A stretch of DNA of 7,267 nt from Desulfobacterales bacterium (GCA_030672555.1 DAOVGD010000095.1:1-7267), one strand, 5' to 3'; shown: positions 1-5,739, counted from the first letter of the stretch. Translations and numbers: made by a program. Notes: generated from the sequence alone by a model not told the origin.

Positions 1-72
1 ATTTTGTATAATAATCAATAATCAATTGTGAATTACTAATTATTAATGATTTTTTCCCTTATTTGAGCGCTT
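1..72. mobile_element. Right end of an AT-rich MITE-like element (partial copy, rest lies outside the window)
   Basis: These 72 bases are repeated without a mismatch at 2930-3001. Both copies end with CTTATTTGAGCGCTT, after which the sequences differ (CCACCCC here, ATACCCC there), so position 72 is an element boundary. In the second copy the same 15 bases recur inverted at the other end, showing they are a terminal inverted repeat. The left part of this copy lies beyond the window. No coding capacity is visible. Confidence 0.8.
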
Positions 73-178
73 CCACCCCAATCCCCCCTGATATATGGCT
101 AACGCTGATATCCTATCTTTTTATTTAACACCAAGAGTGATGACTTTGTAAAAAGTCTTTGATGAGCTTATCTTGTTA

Positions 179-718
179 TCACCATCCTGGATGCCGGTAG
201 GGGTGATACCAGCAGGGATAATCCCAGTAAGGATAAGGATAGTAATATCTCTCTTCTCTTTCCTCCGGCCAGAGATAGATTTCCTTGGCAAAAATCAAGG
301 GGTATGTGTACTTCATTTCACCCAGATCCTGAATCTTCTTTCCTCGGACTTCTCCAGCTACTGTAACCATCCTTCCCTGTGTATAGATAGCCACATCCAG
401 GTAACGGGGATCTATGGCCAGAAACCTTCCCTCTGAGTAATCCACGTCCTTTGGCTTTCCACGGAAATCCGCGGGCTTTTGAAGCACTTCGATCATGGTA
501 CCTTCCTGCAAATTTATAGCGCTGATGATCAGTCCGCTCCAAAGCACGGTTGTGCCCTTATAAGCTTCAGGTTTTTTTGCCACCTCGCTCAAGGTCAGCT
601 CTTCTGATACCTTGTCCCTGATCTCCTTGGAGATTACCGGAGCACAGCCTGTAAGAGAGAAAAAAACATACCATGTGAGCACGACCAACAAAGCCGGATA
701 CCATGTAGTGGGCTTCAT
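179..718 (-). CDS. Slp-family outer-membrane lipoprotein with aromatic-rich tail
   Basis: A 179-residue lipoprotein of the Slp type (Slp of E. coli is a starvation-inducible outer-membrane lipoprotein; the molecular function of the family is not settled). A signal peptide with a hydrophobic core ends in the lipobox SLTGC, giving lipid-modified Cys25. The residue after it is Ala, not the Asp of inner-membrane retention, so outer-membrane sorting is expected. The body has the family features PVISKEIRDKV, AYKGTTVLWSG, EVLQKPADFRGKP, EGRFLA and VTVAGEVRGK. The last 30 or so residues are extremely rich in Tyr, Trp, Pro and His (YYYPYPYWDYPCWYHPYRHP). The start at 718 was chosen over one nine codons upstream because AAGGGGAG lies about nine bases before it and the signal peptide then has normal length. 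It starts 23 bases after a paralogue, so the two are probably cotranscribed. Confidence 0.88.
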   Translation of the reverse strand: MKPTTWYPALLVVLTWYVFFSLTGCAPVISKEIRDKVSEELTLSEVAKKPEAYKGTTVLWSGLIISAINLQEGTMIEVLQKPADFRGKPKDVDYSEGRFLAIDPRYLDVAIYTQGRMVTVAGEVRGKKIQDLGEMKYTYPLIFAKEIYLWPEEREERYYYPYPYWDYPCWYHPYRHPGW

Positions 719-741
719 TATAATATCTCCCCTTGCATATC

Positions 742-1221
742 TCAAAATGTCTTAAATATACCTATAGAAAATCCTACCGGACAATCACTTTTCGGTTTAA
801 GTGCGTGAACTTCTTTACTTTTTATGAAAAGATAAGGGTATTCCAGTTCTCCAAGCGGCCTCATCCTCTTTCCCAAAACCTCGCCCGCAACCGTTACTTT
901 TCTCCCCACGGAATAAATGGCTGTATCAAGATAACCCTCATAAAAAACGAGAAATCTGCCAAGTGAGATGTCCGTATTTGCCGGCCGTCCTCGATAATCT
1001 ATCGGCTTCTGAAGCACCTCGATAAGTGTCCCCTCGTCCGTGTTTTTTGAATTAATGATAACACCCCCTAAAATAACGGTCCTGCCCTTATAAGCATCAG
1101 GGCTCCCGAAAAGCATCTCCGGGGTGACTTCCGGGTCCACCTCATCTCTTACTTCTTGGGAAATAACATGGGCACAGCCAATAATGACTGTTAAGGCCAA
1201 TATCAAGATAAGTTTTTTCAT
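742..1221 (-). CDS. Slp-family outer-membrane lipoprotein (first of a tandem pair)
   Basis: A 159-residue lipoprotein paralogous to the next gene. A short signal peptide (MKKLILILALTVIIGC) ends in lipobox VIIGC with lipidated Cys16; the following Ala predicts outer-membrane sorting. Shared blocks with its neighbour are VISQEVRDEV, AYKGRTVILGGVI, TLIEVLQKP, YRGRP, GRFLV and KVTVAGEVLGKR, which mark the Slp family. It lacks the aromatic tail and ends in a short divergent segment containing one further Cys. The ATG has only a weak upstream purine stretch (GAGC), so its start is set mainly by the signal peptide. It is the first gene of a two-gene unit. The region just upstream is a copy of a dispersed repeat that may supply its promoter. 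Confidence 0.88.
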   Translation of the reverse strand: MKKLILILALTVIIGCAHVISQEVRDEVDPEVTPEMLFGSPDAYKGRTVILGGVIINSKNTDEGTLIEVLQKPIDYRGRPANTDISLGRFLVFYEGYLDTAIYSVGRKVTVAGEVLGKRMRPLGELEYPYLFIKSKEVHALKPKSDCPVGFSIGIFKTF

Positions 1222-1230
1222 GATGTGCTC

Positions 1231-1259
1231 AACATATCATCAGTAAGGTAAGATGACAA
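1231..1259 (-). promoter_or_regulatory. Possible promoter of the slp pair, embedded in a dispersed repeat
   Basis: Reading the minus strand, TTGTCA (1259-1254) is followed after 17 bases by TATGTT (1236-1231), which is preceded by TGA as in an extended -10. Transcription would then start only a few bases before the ATG at 1221, leaving almost no leader. That fits the weak ribosome binding site but also makes the call uncertain. The elements fall inside repeat copy 1234-1286. Confidence 0.28.
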
Positions 1260-1286
1260 CTGATTTACAAATGGACCATCTGCGCC
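1234..1286. repeat. Dispersed repeat, solo copy of the element end seen at 6544-6601
   Basis: This stretch aligns with 6544-6601: both run ATATCATCAG, then AAGATG.CAACTGATTT.CAAATGGAC, then CATCTGCG. Here four or so bases of the central GGACGTCC palindrome are missing. It begins only 12 bases upstream of the start codon of the first slp gene. No transposase fragment accompanies this copy. Confidence 0.7.
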
Positions 1287-1363
1287 TAAAACGTTTGCCT
1301 GATGTACCGGAACCACCAGACATTCTGCTGTGTAGCTTTTTTGGCGGCTACAGAACGGGGTCA

Positions 1364-2131
1364 TTAACATTGCCACGATGCCCGAACAATGGTTCCTACC
1401 CCTTTGTTGGACTCAATTGAAAAAGACCCGCCGGATAGTCCGGTTCGCTCCTTCATGGTAGTAAGGCCAAATCCTCCCCTGGAATTGTTCATAAAGTGCA
1501 CATGTTCAAGATCGAATCCGACCCCATTATCCTCTATGGCCAATTCTATCTTGCCGCCTGTTCCTCTTATCGACACGTGCACAAGATCGCCTTTGGCATG
1601 TTTGGCGACATTGTTAAGGGCTTCCTGCAAGATTCTAAAAATAACAATCTTTAGAGGCTCAGGCACATCCTTTTCTTCTATGCTTATTTGTTTTTCGACG
1701 CGGATACCCGAATAGAGTTTTTCAAATTCCCCGCAAAACCACGAAATAGTCGCTACGATGCCTGGATGATCCAATAGGGGTGGTCGTAAGCCTGTCTGCA
1801 TCCTTCGAACTTCTTGAATCGCTTCCCGAACCAGCAAAATAGCGGCTTCTAATGATTGGACACCCGGCATAGCCGCACTGTTGACTGACTGGCTAAGGAC
1901 GTTCTCCAACGCCAACTTGGTGGCTACCAGGGAGTTTCCGACGCTATCATGTAGTTCCCGGGCGATCCTTTTTCTTTCATCCTCCTGGGCTGTTAACAAC
2001 TGGGAAGAGAGCAAGCGCAGTTGATGCTCCGATTTTTGCAATGCCTCCTCCGCCCGTTTGCGCCCAACTGCTTCTTCTTTTAACTCCTTTACCCTTTGTT
2101 CCAATTCTTCATAGGTAGGTTTATCAGTCAT
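1364..2131 (-). CDS. Soluble NarX/DegS-type sensor histidine kinase (HisKA_3 + HATPase_c)
   Basis: A 255-residue cytoplasmic histidine kinase without membrane segment or recognisable sensor domain. Residues 1-45 form a charged coiled coil (MTDKPTYEELEQRVKELK, then KRAEEALQKSE). The HisKA_3 dimerisation domain follows, with phosphoacceptor His61 in ERKRIARELHDSVG. The ATPase domain has the N-box QEALNNVAKH (about 169-178), the D-box DNGVGF (201-206) and the G-box GGFGLTTMKER (219-229). Kinases of this subfamily normally phosphorylate NarL/LuxR-type regulators; the only one in the window is at 3882-4559. The start at 2131 was chosen because GGGAGGA sits eight bases upstream and MTDKP is a common beginning of such proteins; a TTG ten codons earlier lies inside a terminator hairpin. 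That terminator, immediately upstream, leaves its promoter unclear. No partner regulator is directly adjacent. Confidence 0.9.
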   Translation of the reverse strand: MTDKPTYEELEQRVKELKEEAVGRKRAEEALQKSEHQLRLLSSQLLTAQEDERKRIARELHDSVGNSLVATKLALENVLSQSVNSAAMPGVQSLEAAILLVREAIQEVRRMQTGLRPPLLDHPGIVATISWFCGEFEKLYSGIRVEKQISIEEKDVPEPLKIVIFRILQEALNNVAKHAKGDLVHVSIRGTGGKIELAIEDNGVGFDLEHVHFMNNSRGGFGLTTMKERTGLSGGSFSIESNKGVGTIVRASWQC

Positions 2132-2153
2132 CAGAAAGTCCTCCCATTGCCCA

Positions 2154-2190
2154 CAAAACAAAAAGGCAGGGCCATTTCTGACCCTACCTC
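2154..2190 (-). terminator. Rho-independent terminator of a lost gene, just upstream of the second kinase
   Basis: On the minus strand AGGTAGGGTC (2189-2180) pairs with GGCCCTGCCT (2173-2164) around an AGAAAT loop, a 10-bp stem with two G-U pairs. It is followed by TTTTTGTTTTG. It lies 24 bases after the stop of the dockerin remnant, as expected for that gene's own terminator, and about 23 bases before the start codon of the kinase at 2131. Confidence 0.8.
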
Positions 2191-2213
2191 AAGTAATCGT
2201 GTGTCCATAGAAC

Positions 2214-2366
2214 CTATTCGCATCTTATTCCAGAAACAACCTGCAAAGCGTGGATAGCTTCTTCAAGACCGATACTATTATCTCCATTCACATCAGCTTC
2301 TTTGTAAACGGTTGAACTCGGGTTAATCCCCGCACGGACTTGCAAGGCTAAGACCGCGCATTCCGC
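2214..2366 (-). pseudogene. C-terminal remnant of a dockerin/EF-hand secreted protein
   Basis: The minus strand reads 50 residues ending in a stop at 2214-2216: AECAVLALQVRAGINPSS, then TVYKEADVNGDNSIGLEE, then AIHALQVVSGIRCE. The middle holds a textbook calcium loop (D-V-N-G-D-N-S-I-G-L-E-E, ligands at loop positions 1, 3, 5, 7, 9 and 12). It is preceded by the exit helix of a first repeat, the usual two-repeat layout of dockerin-like C-termini on secreted proteins. An in-frame stop closes the frame just upstream and no start codon or signal peptide is present, so only the tail of a gene survives. The neighbouring receiver gene terminates inside this remnant in another frame, placing the recombination junction near 2350-2370. 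Confidence 0.75.
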
Positions 2367-2740
2367 CTAACTTCTGATCTGTCAAGGCAACTGGCGACCC
2401 GATCCCACAATGCAGGCACAGAAAACGGCTTCAATAGGTAGTCATCAGCACCCAGCCGAAGGGCATTGATAGCTGACTCTTGGCCGGCATTGCCAGTCAT
2501 TATCATGACCCCCCGATCCAGGTCTAACTCTTTGGCCTTCTTCAGAACGGCCAGACCATCTACCTCTGGCATATCTAGGTCAGTAAGCACGAGATCAAAA
2601 TCTGTCACACCTAAGGCGTCAACAGCGGCTTTGCCGCTTGAAGCTGTTGTGACTTGGTAGCCCTTTCGCACGAGAGCAAGGTCAATCACTGTCAGGATCT
2701 CGTGATCGTCATCCACCAACAGTATCTTGTACATTTTCAT
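2348..2740 (-). CDS. Stand-alone response-regulator receiver protein
   Basis: A 130-residue single receiver domain with no output domain, of the CheY/Spo0F layout. The acidic triad is Asp10-Asp11-Asp12 (LLVDDDHE), the phosphoacceptor Asp54 in LTDLDMPEVDG, the switch Thr82 in MIMTGNAG and the conserved Lys104 in YLLKPF. It would receive a phosphoryl group from a histidine kinase or phosphotransfer protein and act by protein contact. The ATG at 2740 has GGGGAGG seven bases upstream; a second ATG two codons later is less well placed. The last residues (SEVRRNARS) run into the dockerin remnant, so the original C-terminus may have differed slightly. The upstream gap has been widened by an inserted MITE. 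Confidence 0.92.
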   Translation of the reverse strand: MKMYKILLVDDDHEILTVIDLALVRKGYQVTTASSGKAAVDALGVTDFDLVLTDLDMPEVDGLAVLKKAKELDLDRGVMIMTGNAGQESAINALRLGADDYLLKPFSVPALWDRVASCLDRSEVRRNARS

Positions 2741-2791
2741 TGACTTGCCTCCCCGTTTCCTTCATACGCTTGTCTGCCGGCAATGATACCG

Positions 2792-2807
2792 TACCCCCCA
2801 AGGCCAT
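2792..2807. repeat. Left copy of a 16-bp direct repeat flanking the MITE (target duplication)
   Basis: TACCCCCCAAGGCCAT abuts the left end of the MITE and is repeated at 3003-3018, one base beyond its right end. Removing the element and one copy leaves an uninterrupted spacer of roughly 100 bases between two receiver genes. This is best explained as a target-site duplication, unusually long for a transposon. Confidence 0.7.
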
Positions 2808-3001
2808 AAGCGCTCAAATAAGCATTTTTTTTAACCCCAGAGTAGTTGGAGTAAAATTCACAATTGACAATTAGCAATTGATTATTGACAATTTATGGTG
2901 ATAAATTAAGCACTTATAGACACTGACCCATTTTGTATAATAATCAATAATCAATTGTGAATTACTAATTATTAATGATTTTTTCCCTTATTTGAGCGCT
3001 T
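2808..3001. mobile_element. AT-rich MITE-like element, complete copy
   Basis: A 194-bp non-coding element with perfect 15-bp terminal inverted repeats, AAGCGCTCAAATAAG at 2808-2822 and CTTATTTGAGCGCTT at 2987-3001. Its right 72 bases (2930-3001) are identical to 1-72. The interior is very AT-rich and partly self-complementary, with CAATTGACAATT-like words on the left and their inverse on the right, so it could fold into a long imperfect hairpin. It is flanked by 16-bp direct repeats. It carries no transposase and would need one supplied in trans. It lies between the two stand-alone receiver genes. Confidence 0.82.
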
Positions 3002-3002
3002 A

Positions 3003-3018
3003 TACCCCCCAAGGCCAT
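3003..3018. repeat. Right copy of the 16-bp direct repeat flanking the MITE
   Basis: TACCCCCCAAGGCCAT, identical to 2792-2807. One extra A (3002) separates it from the element end, so the exact duplication could be 15 to 17 bases. Confidence 0.7.
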
Positions 3019-3041
3019 ATTAATCTTCATCTTCAACTGAA

Positions 3042-3479
3042 TTATCGGCATGTTATAGTGGCATTTCGGATATCCTGTAGCAAATCGAGGCCATCGTATG
3101 CCCCAGCTTCCCCTTGAAAGGCCAGCTTCTGGTTGAGGACATCCGCTATTTTTGCCTTCAGTTCATCCAGGACAATGCTCTTGATAACATAGCCATCGGC
3201 CTCAGCGAGACGTGGATCCTCTATATAGCTATCATAGGCAGTAAAGATGATGACCGGCAGGTCCGCTTTTTCCCTTTTGATATCTTGTAAGACGTCAAAC
3301 GCCTCAAGCCCATCCAAAAACAGATCCAGAAGAACCAAGTCAGGTGTCGAGAATCTCAGATGTTCCCTGACTGATTCCGGATCGCCTGCCGTTGCAACCC
3401 GGTACCCTTCAGAGTTCAGTTCCTCTGAAAGGAGTTCCCGAACACATGCCTGGTCATCGACAATCAGAATCTTTGCCAT
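3042..3479 (-). CDS. Stand-alone receiver protein with atypical phosphorylation-site loop
   Basis: A 145-residue single receiver domain. It starts MAKILIVDDQ, giving acidic Asp8-Asp9. The phosphoacceptor is Asp52 in LLDLFLDGLEAFD, where the usual D-x-M-P is replaced by DLFLDG. The switch residue is Thr80 in IIFTAYD, and the conserved Lys100 lies in YVIKS, with Ser where Pro is usual. All catalytic residues are therefore present, but the loops that carry signal are unlike CheY. About 25 residues follow the domain with no recognised function. The ATG at 3479 has AGGAGG six bases upstream; the open frame extends further 5' but that part has no family similarity. It overlaps the end of the preceding small gene by 26 bases, suggesting translational coupling. 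Confidence 0.9.
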   Translation of the reverse strand: MAKILIVDDQACVRELLSEELNSEGYRVATAGDPESVREHLRFSTPDLVLLDLFLDGLEAFDVLQDIKREKADLPVIIFTAYDSYIEDPRLAEADGYVIKSIVLDELKAKIADVLNQKLAFQGEAGAYDGLDLLQDIRNATITCR

Positions 3480-3657
3480 TACGCCCTCCTTGTTGTGTAG
3501 AGCGTAAGCGCCTCGGACGTGGAGCCGGAAGCTGCTCAAAGGTATCAACCCCCTTGTAAACAACATTGATCTCGCAATCGGGAAACAACGTTTTGACTGC
3601 TGCAAGAAGACCGGGATCAGGCCCTGGTGGGCTAGTTACAATCACGATTGTCTTCAC
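3454..3657 (-). CDS. Small hypothetical protein, GTG start, overlapping a receiver gene
   Basis: A 67-residue protein I cannot assign to a family. It begins (M)KTIVIVTSPPGPDPG, a hydrophobic strand then a Pro/Gly loop, followed by LLAAVKTLFPDCEINVVYKG, which looks like helix-strand. The first half therefore resembles a small alpha/beta fold; the C-terminal third is basic and probably disordered (PAPRPRRLRSTQQ). No signal peptide or membrane segment is visible. The GTG start is supported by AAAGGAG about eight bases upstream, stronger than many genes here. It runs 26 bases into the downstream receiver gene in another frame, and that gene's ribosome binding site lies within it. Cotranscription and coupling are therefore likely, and a role with that receiver is an inference only. 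Confidence 0.6.
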   Translation of the reverse strand: MKTIVIVTSPPGPDPGLLAAVKTLFPDCEINVVYKGVDTFEQLPAPRPRRLRSTQQGGRNGKDSDCR

Positions 3658-3684
3658 GGCTTAATCTCCTTTACTTCGTTTCAA

Positions 3685-3741
3685 TTACTGCATTTCAACC
3701 TCGGTTTCATGGTCACGAATCAGCGTTTGGTCAGTCTCCAT
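3685..3741 (-). other. Possible 18-codon leader ORF upstream of the small gene
   Basis: An ATG at 3741 opens METDQTLIRDHETEVEMQ, ending in TAA 27 bases before the GTG at 3657. It is acidic and has only a weak upstream AGGG. Length alone gives no support for coding; it is recorded because it sits in the leader of a probable two-gene unit. Confidence 0.2.
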
Positions 3742-3824
3742 GGATGTTACCCTTTTTTAGAATGCCTATTTTTGTTTGATTTGTAAATAGAGCGAATGAT
3801 TCATTCTTATAGGAAAAGGAAGCC

Positions 3825-3847
3825 CAAAAAGACGGGACTTTTTCCCG
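3825..3847 (-). terminator. Candidate terminator after the NarL-type regulator gene
   Basis: On the minus strand CGGGA (3847-3843) and TCCCG (3837-3833) form a 5-bp stem around AAAAG. TCTTTTTGGG follows. It lies about 35 bases beyond the stop codon at 3882 and would end the kinase-regulator transcript. The stem is short. Confidence 0.55.
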
Positions 3848-3881
3848 GGGAAGGTTGGGTGACGGGTTTGAAGTGGTTTCT

Positions 3882-4559
3882 TTATTTCTGCCAAAGGTTT
3901 ATATCGATCAAACCGAACCTGGCCGCATAGCGAACCAATTCTATGGCGGTGTGAAGATCAAGCTTGCTCATAATGTTGGACCGGTGGTTCTTAACGGTCT
4001 TCGGACTGATGAAAAGCTTCTCGGCGATCTTTTTGGTAGAAAGCCCCTCTGCGAGCAAGCGCATGACCTGTTGCTCCCGGCGGGTCAGGATATTGTAGCC
4101 AGTATCGGTAATCTTTGCTTCCTGTTCACGGCATTTCCTAAGGTTTTCCACAACATTATGATGAATTGAAGAGTCCATGAAACATTGCCCTTTTGATGCA
4201 GCCTCAAGACACTCTGAAAGCATTTCAGTAGCTGATTCCTTGACAACATATCCTGCAGCCCCTGCCCGGAAGGCCTCGGTAATGTAATGGATCTTGGAGT
4301 GCATGCTGAGAATCACCACCCGTGTCTCAGGCAGGAGGCTACGTATATTGCGAGTCACTTCAATGCCGCTGCCATCCGGTAAAGATATGTCCATCACCAC
4401 CAGGTCAGGCCTGAGTTCCTTGGCCTTCCTGAGCCCTTCGTCGCCGTTTCCAGCTTCTCCGATTAACTCAAACCCGGAGTGCCTTGCTAAAAGAGACTTG
4501 AGCCCCTCCCTGAAAAAGGGGTGGTCGTCAACAATCAAGACGGTTTTCTTTTCATCCAA
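3882..4559 (-). CDS. NarL/FixJ-type response regulator (receiver + LuxR helix-turn-helix)
   Basis: A 225-residue transcription factor. The receiver (about 5-122) has Asp11-Asp12 in LIVDDHPFFREGL, phosphoacceptor Asp57 in VVMDISLPDGSG, Ser85 at the switch position and Lys107 in GYVVKESA. After a linker, the LuxR/GerE DNA-binding domain (about 157-215) shows LTRREQQVMRLLAEGLSTKK, then IAEKLFISPKTVKNHRSNIM, with the usual recognition helix. Phosphorylation by the kinase encoded just upstream would promote dimerisation and DNA binding; its target genes are unknown. It starts with TTG at 4559, with AGGAG seven bases upstream. That site overlaps the stop codon of the kinase gene, leaving a 10-base gap and implying translational coupling. 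The ATG visible four bases later is out of frame. A terminator candidate follows the gene. Confidence 0.95.
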   Translation of the reverse strand: MDEKKTVLIVDDHPFFREGLKSLLARHSGFELIGEAGNGDEGLRKAKELRPDLVVMDISLPDGSGIEVTRNIRSLLPETRVVILSMHSKIHYITEAFRAGAAGYVVKESATEMLSECLEAASKGQCFMDSSIHHNVVENLRKCREQEAKITDTGYNILTRREQQVMRLLAEGLSTKKIAEKLFISPKTVKNHRSNIMSKLDLHTAIELVRYAARFGLIDINLWQK

Positions 4560-4569
4560 TGTTCTTCTC

Positions 4570-5739
4570 CTAATATGGAACCTCTACCACGATTTTGGTG
4601 CCCTGCTTGTGGTAGGTTTCGATCTTCATTTTCCCTTGAAGTAGGGCAGCCCTTTCCTCCATGACCCGAAGTCCCATGCGTCTTTCATTGGCCGCTGAGA
4701 TCAGCCTATCTTGCACATCAAAACCCTTGCCATCGTCTTCGATGCGAAGAATGATGTTTGGAAAAGATCCCACCAAACGGATAGTCACATGCTTGGCATC
4801 AGCATGTTTTTTGACGTTGTTGAGGCCTTCTTGAATCATGCGGTACAGGTTAATCTTCGTATGGAAATCGAGTCTTGACTCATCTATCCCGGTGGCAAAA
4901 AAGTCAACCTTTAGTCTCTTCCTGCGGGAGAACTCTTCGCAATACAGGCGGACCGTCGATACCAGCCCGCGCTGATCCAGACCGGTGGAACGTAAGGTAT
5001 GGGACAGATCCCGCACAGTCGCTATGGCCCCCTTAAGTATTTTGGAGAATTCTGACAGCCTTTGTCTCGTCTCAGGAGGAGCTTCTGGCTGATTATCAAA
5101 AAAGGTGTCAAGGCCGATTTTTAAGGCAGAAAGGTCTTGGCCCACCACGTCGTGCAACTCACGAGAAATCCTTTGCCGCTCGCTTTCTTGCGCCATTAAA
5201 AGTTCGTGGCTCAGCCTGCAAATCTGCTTCTCTGCCCGCTTGCGCTGTTCTATTTCGCGCTTTAACTGCTCATTTGCTGTGACCAAATCAGCAGTACGCT
5301 CCTTCACGCGCTGTTCTAGCTCATCGCGAGCTGCTCGAAGCGCCTGCTCTGCCTGTTTGCGCTCGCTTTTCAATCTTTTTCGATCAAGGGCATTTTTCGC
5401 CGTCTTTAACAATTCCTCATACTCAAAGGGCTTTCTGAGGTAATCGCAGGCTCCTTTCCTTAAAGATTCTATTGCCGAGTCCACAGTAGCATGCCCAGTG
5501 ATAACGATGACGCAGGTCTCTGGATTTTGGCTGTTTATATAATCCACAATTTGATGGCCGTTCACGTCGGGCATGACCATATCCACCAGCACAAGGTCAA
5601 AATTGTTCTTGGCAAGGCACTCTAAAGCTTCGTGTCCACCATAGCATGTGCGGGTCTCATACCTCTCGTTGGTCAACAAGGCCTTAAGACTGTCGCACAT
5701 ACGGGGTTCATCGTCGACTATCAAAATTTTGGAATGCAT
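4570..5739 (-). CDS. Receiver-histidine kinase fusion (REC + coiled coil + HisKA_3 + HATPase_c)
   Basis: A 389-residue soluble signalling protein. The N-terminal receiver (about 3-118) has Asp9-Asp10, phosphoacceptor Asp53 in LVDMVMPDVNG, Thr81 in VITGHA and Lys103 in YLRKPF. A long charged coiled coil (about 120-172, LEQRVKERTADLVTANEQLK) leads to the HisKA_3 domain with phosphoacceptor His196 in ERQRISRELHDVVG. The ATPase domain has the N-box QEGLNNVKKH (303-312), DDGKGF (335-340) and MGLRVMEER (355-363). With a receiver as its input domain, the kinase is probably switched by phosphate from another kinase rather than by a ligand. Its direct target is most likely the NarL-type regulator starting ten bases downstream. 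The ATG at 5739 is preceded by GGAGG at a rather long 12-base spacing. No membrane segment is present. Confidence 0.95.
   Translation of the reverse strand: MHSKILIVDDEPRMCDSLKALLTNERYETRTCYGGHEALECLAKNNFDLVLVDMVMPDVNGHQIVDYINSQNPETCVIVITGHATVDSAIESLRKGACDYLRKPFEYEELLKTAKNALDRKRLKSERKQAEQALRAARDELEQRVKERTADLVTANEQLKREIEQRKRAEKQICRLSHELLMAQESERQRISRELHDVVGQDLSALKIGLDTFFDNQPEAPPETRQRLSEFSKILKGAIATVRDLSHTLRSTGLDQRGLVSTVRLYCEEFSRRKRLKVDFFATGIDESRLDFHTKINLYRMIQEGLNNVKKHADAKHVTIRLVGSFPNIILRIEDDGKGFDVQDRLISAANERRMGLRVMEERAALLQGKMKIETYHKQGTKIVVEVPY

Noticed and set aside
142..157. GACTTT/AAAGTC hairpin downstream of the slp pair, considered as a terminator
   Set aside because: The stem is short and AT-rich and the following minus-strand bases (ATCACTCTTGG) are not a T-tract.
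733..966. Plus-strand open frame of 77 codons
   Set aside because: It lies opposite the lipoprotein gene at 742-1221, which has a clear lipobox and family motifs.
1331..1352. Inverted repeat TGTAGC...GCTACA after the second kinase gene, considered as its terminator
   Set aside because: The stem is six pairs and no T-run follows on the minus strand; the T-run is in the loop.
3855..4169. Plus-strand open frame of 104 codons
   Set aside because: It is antisense to the strongly supported NarL-type regulator, has no homology I recognise and no ribosome binding site of note.
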